DNA of 64,000 bases, from NCBI RefSeq assembly GCF_036023875.1, contig NZ_CP107931.1:1984001-2048000 (forward strand). Direction: 5' to 3'. Shown here piece by piece: positions 17,829 through 26,756 of this stretch. Every line of letters starts with the position of its first letter. Positions within the stretch are counted from its first letter, which is position 1. This DNA is from Mycobacterium sp. NBC_00419 (GTDB lineage Bacteria > Actinomycetota > Actinomycetes > Mycobacteriales > Mycobacteriaceae). The position numbers were made by a program, and so were the translations under genes. The notes below the pieces were generated by a model, which was not told where the DNA came from, searched no databases, and worked only from the letters and a program-made list of their open reading frames with translations.

Positions 17829-18568
17829 CAGAGGTGCCGTCCCCCGGTGACCTCAAGGACCGTCCCCGTCATGTACGACGACAGGTCGGAGGCCAGGAAC
17901 AGCGCCACCTTGGCGACCTCGCTCGGCTCACCGGCGCGCCCCATCGGGACCTCGGCGACCTTGGAGTCCCAAATACGTTGCGGCATAGCCTCGGTCATGG
18001 CGGAACGGATCAGCCCTGGCTGGATGGCGTTGACGCGCACACCGAGATGGGCCAGTTCCTTGGAGGCCGCCTTCGTCATTCCCACGATCCCGGCCTTGGC
18101 CGCCGAGTAGTTGGTCTGCCCGATCATGCCGACCTTGCCGGAGATCGACGACATGTTCACGATCGCGCCACTGCCCTGCTCACGCATGACCGAGGCGGCC
18201 TTCTTCAGGCCGTTCCAGGTGCCCTTCAGGTGCACCGAGATGACCTGGTCGAACTCGTCCTCGGTCATCTTGCGCAGGGTGGCGTCCCGGGTGATGCCGG
18301 CGTTGTTGACCATCACGTCGAAGCGCCCGAACTGCTCGACTGCGGCATCGACCAGAGCGTCGACGTCGGCATAGGACGTCACATTGCATTTCACGGCCCG
18401 GGCCACCTCGGCACCGCCGAGTTTCTCCGCCGCCGCCTCGGTGGCCTCGAGGTTGATGTCCCCGATGACCACCCGGGCACCCTCGGCGATGAACTGCTCG
18501 GCGATCGCAAAGCCCAGGCCCTGCGCTCCACCGGTGATGACAGCCGTCTGGCCGGCCAGCAACGACAT
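17828..18568 (-). CDS. FabG-like short-chain dehydrogenase/reductase
   Basis: 246 aa classical SDR. Cofactor motif '[15 protein letters not shown]' with Asp in '[10 protein letters not shown]' preferring NAD(H); 'NNAGITRD', Ser-Tyr-Lys in 'MSSISGKVG...YSAAKAG'. Probably the 3-hydroxyacyl-CoA dehydrogenase step of the operon. ATG at 18568 lies behind AAGGGAG; the upstream in-frame extension to 18655 crosses the operator and is rejected. Confidence 0.91.
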   Translation of the reverse strand: MSLLAGQTAVITGGAQGLGFAIAEQFIAEGARVVIGDINLEATEAAAEKLGGAEVARAVKCNVTSYADVDALVDAAVEQFGRFDVMVNNAGITRDATLRKMTEDEFDQVISVHLKGTWNGLKKAASVMREQGSGAIVNMSSISGKVGMIGQTNYSAAKAGIVGMTKAASKELAHLGVRVNAIQPGLIRSAMTEAMPQRIWDSKVAEVPMGRAGEPSEVAKVALFLASDLSSYMTGTVLEVTGGRHL

Positions 18569-18610
18569 CTGATCTCCCTTTTCCAGGCTGCGAACGCGAA
18601 ACTTCGCAGA

Positions 18611-18629
18611 ATCATATTTCATATATGAT
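18611..18629. promoter_or_regulatory. Palindrome in divergent promoter, likely GntR operator
   Basis: ATCATATTTCATATATGAT has 7-bp arms around TTCAT and is strikingly AT-rich for this genome. It lies between the leftward SDR operon, which encodes the GntR regulator, and the rightward acyl-CoA dehydrogenase gene. Binding here could control both. Confidence 0.6.
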
Positions 18630-18666
18630 CGCCACCGATACGTGCCCCCACTCACAAGGAGCTCTG

Positions 18667-19839
18667 ATGAGCCCAGTTGCTGCTGTCAGCGACGACGACT
18701 TCCGCGAGATCCTGGCTCAGACCCGCCACTTCGTCCGCACGGCCGTCGTGCCGCGGGAGTCGGAGATCGTCGCCGAGGACAAGGTTCCTGACGACCTGCG
18801 TGACCAGGCCATGAAGATGGGCCTGTTCGGTTACGCGATCCCGCAGCAGTGGGGCGGCCTCGGCCTGGACATCACCCAGGATGTCGAACTGGCCATGGAA
18901 CTGGGCTACACCTGCCTGGCGCTGAGGTCGATGTTCGGCACCAATAACGGCATCGCCGGTCAGGTGCTCGTGGGCTTCGGCACCGACGAGCAGCGGACTC
19001 GCTGGCTGGAACCCATCGCCACCGGCGAGGTCGTCGCCTCCTTCGCGCTGACCGAGCCCGGCGCGGGGTCCAATCCGTCCGGCTTGAAGACCAAAGCCGT
19101 TCGCGACGAGGGCGATTGGGTGATCAACGGGAGCAAGCAGTACATCACCAACGCGCCAGTGGCGGATCTGTTCATCGTGTTCGCCCGCACCAGGCCCGCC
19201 GACAACAAGGGTGCGGGCATCGCGGTGTTCCTGGTGCCGGCCGGCACCCCCGGCGTCGAGGTGGGGGTCAAGGACGCCAAGATGGGCCAGGAGGGCGCCT
19301 GGACCGCGGACGTGACCTTCACCGATGTCCGCGTCGGCGACGACGCCTTGATCGGCGGCAGCGAGGACCACGGATACCGCGCGGCGATGACGTCGCTGGC
19401 GCGCGGGCGCATTCACATCGCAGCACTGGCGGTCGGCGCCGCCCAACGCGCGCTGGACGAGTCGGTGGCCTACGCCGCGACCGCCACCCAGGGCGGCACC
19501 GCGATCGGCACCTTCCAACTGGTGCAGGCGATGCTGGCCGACCAGCAGGCCGGTGTGATGGCGGGCCGCGCATTGGCGCGCGATGCCGCGCGCAAGTGGC
19601 TGCACGACGAGGACCGTCGGATAGCGCCGTCGGTGGCCAAGCTTTTCTGCACCGAGATGGCGGGCAAGGTCGCCGACCTTGCCGTCCAGGTACACGGCGG
19701 CGCCGGATACATGCGAGGTGTCCCGGTCGAACGGATCTACCGAGAGGTGCGCTTGTTGCGGCTTTACGAGGGCACCAGCGAGATTCAGCGCCTGATCATC
19801 GGTGGCGGACTAGTCAAGGAAGCGCAGCGCAAAGCATGA
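18667..19839 (+). CDS. Acyl-CoA dehydrogenase
   Basis: 390 aa. '[13 protein letters not shown]', '[19 protein letters not shown]', '[20 protein letters not shown]' and 'YEGTSEIQ' mark a full acyl-CoA dehydrogenase. ATG at 18667 sits behind AAGGAG at 5-nt spacing; the earlier ATG at 18625 lies inside the operator. Its stop overlaps the start of the next SDR (ATGA), making a coupled two-gene unit divergent from the SDR-thiolase operon. Confidence 0.92.
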   Translation: MSPVAAVSDDDFREILAQTRHFVRTAVVPRESEIVAEDKVPDDLRDQAMKMGLFGYAIPQQWGGLGLDITQDVELAMELGYTCLALRSMFGTNNGIAGQVLVGFGTDEQRTRWLEPIATGEVVASFALTEPGAGSNPSGLKTKAVRDEGDWVINGSKQYITNAPVADLFIVFARTRPADNKGAGIAVFLVPAGTPGVEVGVKDAKMGQEGAWTADVTFTDVRVGDDALIGGSEDHGYRAAMTSLARGRIHIAALAVGAAQRALDESVAYAATATQGGTAIGTFQLVQAMLADQQAGVMAGRALARDAARKWLHDEDRRIAPSVAKLFCTEMAGKVADLAVQVHGGAGYMRGVPVERIYREVRLLRLYEGTSEIQRLIIGGGLVKEAQRKA

Positions 19840-20657
19840 CAGGAAAGCTCAGCGGCAAGGTCGCGTTCATCACCGGAGCCGCCCGCGGCCAGGGCCGCGC
19901 GCACGCGGTGAAGATGGCGAGCGAGGGTGCCGACATCATCGCCGTCGACATCGCGGGCAAGCTGCCGGACTGCGTGCCGTACAACCCGGCCACCCCGGAG
20001 GATCTGGCCGAGACCGTGCGCCTGGTCGAGGCGGCCGGCGGGCGGATCGTGCCAGCCGTCGTAGACGTCCGCGATCACGCCGGTCTCAAGGACGCTGTCG
20101 CGGACGGCGTAGCAAAACTGGGCAGGCTGGACATCATCGTCGCCAACGCGGGCATCACGTCACCATCGGCGTGGGACGAGATCACGCCGGAAGCTTTCCG
20201 GGATGTCATGGACGTCAACGTGACTGGAACCTGGAACACCGTGATGGCAGGCGCTCCGGCGATAGTCGATGGCGGGCGCGGAGGGTCGGTGATCCTGATC
20301 AGCTCGGCGGCCGGCATCAAGATGCAGCCGTTCATGGTGCACTACACCGCCAGCAAGCATGCCGTCACCGGCATGGCCAGGGCATTCGCCGCCGAACTCG
20401 GCAAGCACAACATCAGGGTGAACAGCGTGCACCCCGGACCGGTCAACACCGACATGGGTACCGGCGACATGGTGGCCGAGCTGGGCAAGGCGATGGAAAC
20501 CAACCCGGCGCTGAACAACATGATGCTGCCGTTCCTGCCGATTTACATCGCCGAGCCGGAGGACATCGCCGACACGGTGTGCTTCCTGGCCAGCGACGAC
20601 GCCAAACTGATTACCGCTGAGGCGATTTCAGTCGATCAGGGCTCGACGAAGTACTGA
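19836..20657 (+). CDS. Mycofactocin-coupled type SDR oxidoreductase
   Basis: 273 aa SDR. 'ITGAARGQGRAHAVKMASEG' binds NAD, and the long insert after 'IIAVDIAGKLPDCVPYNPAT' is typical of the actinobacterial SDR group linked to mycofactocin and non-exchangeable NAD. Catalytic Ser and Tyr/Lys are in 'LISSAAG' and 'HYTASKHA'. It starts inside the acyl-CoA dehydrogenase stop codon. No mycofactocin biosynthesis genes are in the window. The last 47 bp overlap the convergent hydrolase gene. Confidence 0.86.
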   Translation: MTGKLSGKVAFITGAARGQGRAHAVKMASEGADIIAVDIAGKLPDCVPYNPATPEDLAETVRLVEAAGGRIVPAVVDVRDHAGLKDAVADGVAKLGRLDIIVANAGITSPSAWDEITPEAFRDVMDVNVTGTWNTVMAGAPAIVDGGRGGSVILISSAAGIKMQPFMVHYTASKHAVTGMARAFAAELGKHNIRVNSVHPGPVNTDMGTGDMVAELGKAMETNPALNNMMLPFLPIYIAEPEDIADTVCFLASDDAKLITAEAISVDQGSTKY

Positions 20658-21552
20658 AGGCGCGGGTCAGGAACGCCACCTGATCGTCGGCGGCCCGGTC
20701 GAACCACGCGTGACCGGGCCAGACGTCGAAGTGGTCACACGGGTAGTGGTGGACCTGTCCCCTGGCCAGCACTGCGGTGTCGGCCACCGAGTCGGCGGGA
20801 ACATAGCGGTCGAAGTCGGCGATCTGGAACAGCGCCGGGCAGCGTAACTGCTTGGCGGCCTGCGCTGTTCGGATGCCGGCGAGTTGAAGTCCCGCGGCCG
20901 CGTCGACCTCGTTGCGCCACGTCGGACCGGCCAGCGCGGTGTAGCTCTCGTACGCGCCGTCGAGCGTCAGCCCGCCGGGCTCGCCGGGGTGGGCCACCAG
21001 AGGCATCATCGTGGGGCGGCGGCCGCGGGTCACGTCGACGCGGCTCTTGAACCCGATCGCCGTCCACTTCAACGCCGTTCCGACGTCGCGGTGCGCCACC
21101 GCGGCGCGACTGGCCGCCAGGCCACTGGTCAGCGGTGTCATGGCGATGACGGCCGCGATGTCGGGCCGCCCGGCGGCTACCTGCAGCACGTGGCCACCCG
21201 ACATCGACGACCCCCACAGCACGATCCGGTTCGGGTCGACGTCGGGCAGTCGCTTGGCCGCCGCGACCGCCGATCGGAAGTCGGTTACCTGGGCCGCCAC
21301 CGAGACCGTCTGGCGCGGTGATCCTTCCGAGGCGCCGAACCCGCGGTAGTCGAAGGCCAGCACGTCGATGCCCGCGTGGCTGATCCGCTCGGCGAAGGGG
21401 GCCAGCCCGGAGTCCTTGGTACCGCCGAAGCCGTGACCCATCACCACCACCGGCCTGCCCGCGGGCCCAAAGAAGCGATCACCCTCGCCGGCGAAATGCC
21501 ATCCGCTGCAGAGCACTCCGGCCGAGTCGAAGGATATGTCGGTGGGCGTCAT
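20611..21552 (-). CDS. Alpha/beta hydrolase
   Basis: 313 aa. Oxyanion-hole region 'VVVMGHGFGGTKDSGL', nucleophile elbow 'LWGSSMSGGHVL' (G-S-S-M-S-G), an Asp in the 'FQIADFDRYVPADS' loop and a late His in 'YPCDHFDVWPG'. Similar to acyl-hydrolase/peptidase-like enzymes near flavin monooxygenases. ATG overlaps the stop of the monooxygenase gene (ATGA), so the two may act in sequence, with oxygenation and then ester or lactone cleavage. Confidence 0.87.
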   Translation of the reverse strand: MTPTDISFDSAGVLCSGWHFAGEGDRFFGPAGRPVVVMGHGFGGTKDSGLAPFAERISHAGIDVLAFDYRGFGASEGSPRQTVSVAAQVTDFRSAVAAAKRLPDVDPNRIVLWGSSMSGGHVLQVAAGRPDIAAVIAMTPLTSGLAASRAAVAHRDVGTALKWTAIGFKSRVDVTRGRRPTMMPLVAHPGEPGGLTLDGAYESYTALAGPTWRNEVDAAAGLQLAGIRTAQAAKQLRCPALFQIADFDRYVPADSVADTAVLARGQVHHYPCDHFDVWPGHAWFDRAADDQVAFLTRAFSTSSSPDRLKSPQR

Positions 21553-22898
21553 ACGGCTTCCTTGGTTCGCAGGCGTCGAAGTTCGGCGCGCTTGAGGCCG
21601 GCGGGCAACTCGCGAGTGCGGATGTCGTGCTCGTAGTGGACGTAGTCGACCTGCTGGGTGTGGCGTGGGCGGTCGACGCAGTGCCCGACGTACTTCCTCT
21701 GATCGGCGTCGATCACCCGCTCCATCTCCGCGACCGGCGGCAGGGCGTAGCGGCCGATGGCGTAGGCGGCCAGCAGCTTGGCCTGGCATTCGATAAACGG
21801 GAACAACGTGGGGATGGCCTGGGCGAAACCGATGAACACCAGATTGTCGATGCCGGGGGCGAACATTCGCTTGTAGAGCCGGATGTCGTTGCCGGGCGCG
21901 CTGATGAAGTCGGGGTCGAAGAACGGGAAGGTGATGTTGTAGCCGGTGGCGTAGACGATGGCGTCGAACACCGCGCTGGTGCCGTCCTCGAAGTGGACGG
22001 TGTCGCCGTCGAGCCGTGCGACGTTCGGCTTGGGGACGACGTCCCCGGAGCCAAGGCGCAGGGGCAGCTCCACCGACTGCGTCGGATGCGCTTCGAACAG
22101 TTTGTGATTCGGCGCCGGAAGGCCGTAGAGCTGCGGGTCGACACCCATGAACGGGGCCATCAACTGAATCGCCTTGCGCTGCCAGGACAGCGGGATGTGT
22201 GGCGAGGTACGCGCGAGGCTGTCGGCGGGGCGCCCGGCGATGTACTTGGGCACGATCCACGCGCTGGAGCGCGTCGAGAGGGTGACGGTGTTCTGCAGAG
22301 TCTTCGACGACAGTTCGACGGTGATGTCGGCGGCACTGTTGCCGATGCCGACCACCAGGATGCGCTTGCCGGTGAGGTTCAGCGGCGTGTGCGGGTCGAT
22401 GTAGTGGTGGGAATGGATCGTCTCGCCGGTGAATTCGCCCGGGAAGTTCGGGTAGCGGGCGTCCCAGTGATGTCCGTTGCCGATCACCAGCAGGTCGAAC
22501 TCGCGGGTGTCGCCGTGCTGGTCGGTGATGTCCCAGCGGCCGTCGGCTCGCCGGGCGGCATGCGCGACGCCGTTTCTGAATTCGATGTTGTCCAGCAATC
22601 CGAACGCCTCGGCATAGGAGTCGAGATAGGTCTTGATGTCGCTGTGGTGCGGGAAGGACGGGAAGTGCTCAGGAATCGGAAAGTCCTTGAACGACAGCTG
22701 CTGCTTGGAGGTGTCGATATGCAGCGACCGGTATGCGCTGGAGAGTCCGTTGGGGTTGCCGAATGCCCAGTTGCCACCGATGCGGTCGGAGAGTTCGAAG
22801 GTGGTGTACGGGACCCCGTAGTCCTTGAGCATCTTGCCCGACGTGAGTCCACTGATGCCCGCACCGATGATCGCGGTGCGGGGCAGGGCATCACCCAT
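21549..22898 (-). CDS. Flavin-containing monooxygenase (FMO/BVMO class B)
   Basis: 449 aa. FAD motif 'GAGISG' at residues 12-17, NADPH motif 'VVGIGNSAAD', and the FMO fingerprint FxGxxxHxxxY as 'FTGETIHSHHY'. Oxygenates heteroatoms or inserts oxygen next to a ketone. It is followed by the coupled alpha/beta hydrolase, a pairing often seen in Baeyer-Villiger pathways. ATG 22898 is 8 bp after the phosphotransferase stop; upstream in-frame residues to 23021 lie in that gene. Confidence 0.9.
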   Translation of the reverse strand: MGDALPRTAIIGAGISGLTSGKMLKDYGVPYTTFELSDRIGGNWAFGNPNGLSSAYRSLHIDTSKQQLSFKDFPIPEHFPSFPHHSDIKTYLDSYAEAFGLLDNIEFRNGVAHAARRADGRWDITDQHGDTREFDLLVIGNGHHWDARYPNFPGEFTGETIHSHHYIDPHTPLNLTGKRILVVGIGNSAADITVELSSKTLQNTVTLSTRSSAWIVPKYIAGRPADSLARTSPHIPLSWQRKAIQLMAPFMGVDPQLYGLPAPNHKLFEAHPTQSVELPLRLGSGDVVPKPNVARLDGDTVHFEDGTSAVFDAIVYATGYNITFPFFDPDFISAPGNDIRLYKRMFAPGIDNLVFIGFAQAIPTLFPFIECQAKLLAAYAIGRYALPPVAEMERVIDADQRKYVGHCVDRPRHTQQVDYVHYEHDIRTRELPAGLKRAELRRLRTKEAV

Positions 22899-22906
22899 GT
22901 CTGCTC

Positions 22907-23983
22907 CTATTCGGCTTCGATGAGATCGAGGGTCCCCAGGTCGCGGATGGCCTGACAGCCACGGCGCAACATCGCTGCCATCATGTCGTCGCCGCGCTCG
23001 GTTTCGATCGAGAATGCGCAACCCAGGGCGGAGATCAGCGGCACCTGGATCATGCCGAGCAGGTAGTCCTGCCAGCAGGTCGCCAGGTCGTAGTCCTCGA
23101 CTCCCTGCTCGAGCAGTGCCTGGTGGTATTCGGCGACCAGGTCCTTCTCCACCGCCGCCCGGACGTCGGGCTCCAGACTCGTCCCGGTGAAGTAGGCGAG
23201 GTCGCGACCGGCGAGGCCGACGCCGAGGGTCTGCCAGTCGACGACGGTGACGCGGTCGCCGTCGAAGAGCAGGTTGTCCAGCCGGTAGTCGCCGTGCAGC
23301 AGCGCGAAACGATCAGGTGCCTGCAGCAGCCACGGTGTGACCGCAGCCATCGACGCGGAGAGGGTTTCGGCGTCGGCGTCACTGAGCTTGCCTGCGAGCT
23401 TGCCCCTGGTGATGTCGGCGGCCATCTTGGAGATCTCACCCATGCCCCGGATGGCATCTTCGCCGTTGGTCGACATGACCAAACCCTCGAAAGCGTGCCA
23501 GTGCGGGTCACACCAGGTGGGGCCGTGCAGCCCGGCCAGGGCGCGGACGGCCAGCCGGGCCTCCTCGACACCGCAGCCGGCGATCTGGTCGCCCTGCACC
23601 GCGGGTGCCTGGTCTGCCAGCAGCAGGGCGAAACTGGACCCGTCGTCGGTGACCTCGCAATGGAAGCATTGCGGGATCGGGATGCTGACCCGGTCGGCGA
23701 CGGACTGATAGAAGGCGCTCTCGCTGCGATAGCCCAATGCCACGCGATCGCGTACTGCGTCGTCACTGGAGGGCAGTTTGAGGATGAACGTCTGCGGCAC
23801 GCCGTGCGGATTGGCGGCGTAGGTCGCGCTCACCCGGAAGGTGGCGCCGGTCTGCCCGGTGCCGACAGGGCGCACGTCCACCGAGGTGACCTCGGTTGCC
23901 GTACCTCGACCTGCCAGGACCTCGGCGAGCCAGCCGGGCGTTACATCGGAGGGGTACCGCGGGATGGTAGACACATCGCTCAT
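22907..23983 (-). CDS. Phosphotransferase family protein (APH/CHK-like)
   Basis: 358 aa kinase-like fold. Catalytic loop 'LLHGDYRLDNLLF' (HGD....N) and metal-binding 'VTVVDWQTLG' are both intact. In mycobacteria such proteins accompany acyl-CoA and alcohol catabolism; the substrate is unknown. First gene of the phosphotransferase-FMO-hydrolase operon, and its start overlaps the end of a truncated SDR gene. Confidence 0.87.
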   Translation of the reverse strand: MSDVSTIPRYPSDVTPGWLAEVLAGRGTATEVTSVDVRPVGTGQTGATFRVSATYAANPHGVPQTFILKLPSSDDAVRDRVALGYRSESAFYQSVADRVSIPIPQCFHCEVTDDGSSFALLLADQAPAVQGDQIAGCGVEEARLAVRALAGLHGPTWCDPHWHAFEGLVMSTNGEDAIRGMGEISKMAADITRGKLAGKLSDADAETLSASMAAVTPWLLQAPDRFALLHGDYRLDNLLFDGDRVTVVDWQTLGVGLAGRDLAYFTGTSLEPDVRAAVEKDLVAEYHQALLEQGVEDYDLATCWQDYLLGMIQVPLISALGCAFSIETERGDDMMAAMLRRGCQAIRDLGTLDLIEAE

Positions 23984-24189
23984 AGTGTCATCGACCGTTC
24001 GTCAGCGGAACGCTGCCGGGACACGAATCGGGCCCCCATCCGGTTGGGCAGTCCGGGAGCCGGGCGGGCGAAGAGCCCAGGCACCATGGCCCGGCGAGGC
24101 CTGACCAGCAGCGCTTTGTCAGCCGTGATGGCGCGCAAAGTGTCGGCGGCCAACCGGCCCGGGCTGCAGAATCGCGTGGCGTAGTCGCA
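23980..24189 (-). pseudogene. C-terminal remnant of a short-chain dehydrogenase
   Basis: About 69 codons ending in an ATGA overlap with the phosphotransferase start. The sequence 'ATRFCSPGRLAADTLRAI', then 'ALLVRPRRA' and 'PNRMGARFVSRQR', is the C-terminal tail of the mycobacterial SDR group that normally opens such operons. The catalytic and cofactor domains are missing. Homology stops near 24190, where unrelated, less GC-rich DNA begins. The operon was thus cut at its 5' end by an insertion or deletion. Confidence 0.7.
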
Positions 24190-24515
24190 TCCGGTAGAGG
24201 TCGCGGCGGTTCGGTGCCGACGCCTCATGTGAGCCCGAAGTTGTTCAACAGCAAGTGGTTTCGGCCAAGTCAGCGCAATAGCGCGTGCGAAACGGCAGTG
24301 GACGCCGTCGCGAAGGTGTGCCTGACCAGCGGCGCACCCGGCCAATGTGACGTGCCACCGACAGCCGGCACAATGTGAACCTTGACACTAATTTTCGCCT
24401 GTCGTACGCTCAGCGAACCTCTAATCAACTAGCTAGCCATCAAACAAGCGAGAAAGACTGGCCATCTACGGCAACCGTTCTTTCTCAATGCGCTAGCCGG
24501 AAAGGGAAATCAACA
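24190..24515. other. Intergenic stretch at accessory-region boundary
   Basis: No convincing coding frame. It joins the broken SDR to the small-membrane-protein cluster and must hold the promoter for the gene at 24516. Base composition is visibly more AT-rich from about 24380. Confidence 0.5.
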
Positions 24516-24716
24516 GTGGCCGATATTGATACATCGAAATCTGGCGCCCATAGCGAAGGCGCCGTTCTGCGATATCCGAATGACAAATCCCCAGAATACG
24601 AGGCCCGGTTGAAAGGCGTACGCATGTTTGTATGGTCGTATTCTCTGGTGATGCTCGCGCTCCTGACGATCGCCATCCTCGTGAGCTTGGGCCCCGGCCC
24701 GGCCAAACCATTCTGA
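24516..24716 (+). CDS. Small single-pass membrane protein, unknown
   Basis: 66 aa from GTG with GGAAAGGGAAA upstream. N-terminal ~38 residues are polar ('YPNDKSPEYEARLKGV'), then one membrane helix (about 40-58), ending in a short Pro-rich tail. Not recognised. First of three consecutive membrane-protein genes with 36-87 bp gaps, probably one operon and possibly one complex. Confidence 0.62.
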   Translation: MADIDTSKSGAHSEGAVLRYPNDKSPEYEARLKGVRMFVWSYSLVMLALLTIAILVSLGPGPAKPF

Positions 24717-24752
24717 GCGTCCAAACCCGGCGACGATAGGACCTGTACAAAG

Positions 24753-25079
24753 ATGTTTCGACTCGCGGATCTCGGCAACTACGGACTGCTGATCATTTTC
24801 GACAGCGCAGTTGTGTTCTTTTGGTGGAAGCTCATGGCATTGCTCGGAGACCGCCGCATGCTCCCTTCGCCGGAGGCGGAGATGGCCGCCGGCACGACCA
24901 ACGGCGACTTGTATGCCGACACCGATGGAAATGGCGGACAAGACGGAAGTTGGAAGAATTTCCCAACAATCGTCAAGGTGACACTGATACTTGCCCTCAT
25001 CGTCAGCTTCGGAATTCTGCTCGAGGGTGCCTTGCTGATGCCCCTAGGCGTTTGGGCTTGGGGCTGGCAGACGCCATGA
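24753..25079 (+). CDS. Two-pass membrane protein, unknown
   Basis: 108 aa. Hydrophobic segments at about residues 11-32 and 75-100 flank a polar, Gly/Asp-rich middle ('DTDGNGGQDGSWKN'). The C-terminus is Trp/Gly-rich ('GVWAWGWQ'). No family recognised. Middle gene of the three-gene cluster. Confidence 0.62.
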   Translation: MFRLADLGNYGLLIIFDSAVVFFWWKLMALLGDRRMLPSPEAEMAAGTTNGDLYADTDGNGGQDGSWKNFPTIVKVTLILALIVSFGILLEGALLMPLGVWAWGWQTP

Positions 25080-25166
25080 CCGACGACGCCCGTCTCATCT
25101 CAAATCGGAAGGCCGGACGACCTCGGACGCCGGCGAACTTTGCCTCAGAGCGAACGGAATATTAAA

Positions 25167-25940
25167 ATGTCGAAGCCCTATGTTGCGACCAATACCCCTA
25201 GCGAGCGAGATTTAGCGGGGCCGCTGGATAGTGCCAAACTCCAACGGAATCACCGAAAAGGAGAACTACTTTTCTTTTGGGGCGTTTTGTTGACCAGCAC
25301 TATATTCCTTGGCCCCATTGGCTTTCCGCTAATGATCTGGGGGCAGCTCATCAGTCGTAAAGCCGAGCGCCAGGGCGCGATAGCGAGCGTTCCATGGCAT
25401 GTGGCTCTGGTCGGGGGCTTTGCCATCGGGGATTCGGCAGCGAACTTCATCGGTTGGTCCATTGATTTGTTCGCCGGGCGGGCCGCTATCACCGCGACCG
25501 CCGAGTACATCTACGGGAGGGTGTTTGACGGCGGATACCTCCACGGCGTCAATGCCGGCCACCTGGGTGATGTTGTCCTCGGGGGCGTGAGCAGCCCAGG
25601 TGAGAAGGCCTTGATCGTCGCGGCAGTATTGGTGGTATGGCCGTGTCGCCTCGCCGCATCGTGGGGCTTCATGAAGGGGAAGCCCTGGGGCCTCGGCTGG
25701 ATGATCACCTCGACGTGGATGATGGTGGTCTTTTGGGTTATCTGGGTCACCAACGCTGTGATGGATACGGACAACCGGTTCGACGGCTCCACCGGGGTGA
25801 TCGGCATGTTTTTGTTCAATGGCGTCTTCATCGTTGGGCCGCTGCTGATGATCCCTTACCTCTACCTCGTTGACCAACGGCCCTGGCTTCGTAAATCGCA
25901 CGCCCTTAGCGGCCAGTTCGCCCCTAAGAGCATGGGCTGA
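25167..25940 (+). CDS. Polytopic membrane protein, unknown
   Basis: 257 aa with about five membrane segments: near residues 35-62, 78-100, 150-170, 178-200 and 210-235. His and acidic residues lie near the membrane faces, for example 'PWHVALVGGFAIGDS' and 'DGGYLHGVNAGHLGD'. I cannot assign it to a transporter or oxidase family. ATG 25167 is preferred over TTG 25140. Last of the three membrane-protein genes. Confidence 0.66.
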   Translation: MSKPYVATNTPSERDLAGPLDSAKLQRNHRKGELLFFWGVLLTSTIFLGPIGFPLMIWGQLISRKAERQGAIASVPWHVALVGGFAIGDSAANFIGWSIDLFAGRAAITATAEYIYGRVFDGGYLHGVNAGHLGDVVLGGVSSPGEKALIVAAVLVVWPCRLAASWGFMKGKPWGLGWMITSTWMMVVFWVIWVTNAVMDTDNRFDGSTGVIGMFLFNGVFIVGPLLMIPYLYLVDQRPWLRKSHALSGQFAPKSMG

Positions 25941-26083
25941 CCCGCGATATACATTTCGGAACACGGCGCCGTGCCGATGTCCTCGGTCGCCACGCGACCG
26001 GGGACATCGACCTGGGGCGGATAGTTCTTCTCACGCTAGTTGCCAGGTAGTGGCGTTCGAGATCGGTTGAGGAAGAAGTCTTT

Positions 26084-26701
26084 ATGGCCGGCAAGAGGGA
26101 AGCCCAGCGCGAGAACGCGATCGACTTGATGTGCCAGGTCGCCACCCAGGCGATTGGCAGAGGCGGATACGCCGCCATGACATTGGCTGAGGTCGGCGAG
26201 CTTGCCGGCTACAGCCGCGGCCTGGCCACCCACCATTTCGGCTCGAAAGCAGGTCTGTTGACGGCAATCCTCGACCGGGTGCTCGCAAAGAATGCGGATG
26301 AGTTTCGCAAGGCCACGACGGACAAGGCTGGCCTTGCGAGGCTCGCTGCGATCGCCGATTGCACACTGCACCGCTGCATCCAAACGCCAGACGAAGCGCG
26401 TGCCTATCTGATGCTCGCACTGGAGCCCTCGGCCAGATGGGCGGCAGTGCAAGTGAGGGAGCAGACCGCAGCGCTGCGCCGACAAGCCGAGGATGCGGCG
26501 CGCGATGCTGTCGCCCTCGGTGAGCTCTCGCCCCAGTTCGAACCTGCCGAGATTGCGAGCATCACATTGGCGCTGACACGCGGATACGCCTACGAATGGG
26601 CGGCGGATCCGAGCACCGATTTGAGCGCGGCGCGGCGGCGTATTGCGAGTTACATCGACTCTTTGGCAATGGGCCCAGGACGCCAAGACGTGGCGATGTA
26701 G
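26084..26701 (+). CDS. TetR-family transcriptional regulator
   Basis: 205 aa. 'IDLMCQVATQAIGRGGYAAM' and 'VGELAGYSRGLATHHFGSKA' form the HTH domain. ATG behind GGAAG. It lies between the membrane-protein cluster and the kinase-like gene on the same strand and probably regulates one or both. Confidence 0.84.
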   Translation: MAGKREAQRENAIDLMCQVATQAIGRGGYAAMTLAEVGELAGYSRGLATHHFGSKAGLLTAILDRVLAKNADEFRKATTDKAGLARLAAIADCTLHRCIQTPDEARAYLMLALEPSARWAAVQVREQTAALRRQAEDAARDAVALGELSPQFEPAEIASITLALTRGYAYEWAADPSTDLSAARRRIASYIDSLAMGPGRQDVAM

Positions 26702-26756
26702 CGACCTTTTCGGTTCGCCCTGCCTATTCGGTCCGCCCCACTTGCTAGGAGCTGCA

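Noticed and set aside
19116..20657. 513-codon open frame on the plus strand
   Set aside because: Codons before 19836 are a shifted reading of the acyl-CoA dehydrogenase; the SDR begins at the ATGA overlap.
20611..22260. 549-codon open frame on the minus strand
   Set aside because: The upper half is an out-of-frame reading of the FMO gene with Arg/Pro-rich sequence; only the hydrolase part from 21552 is real.
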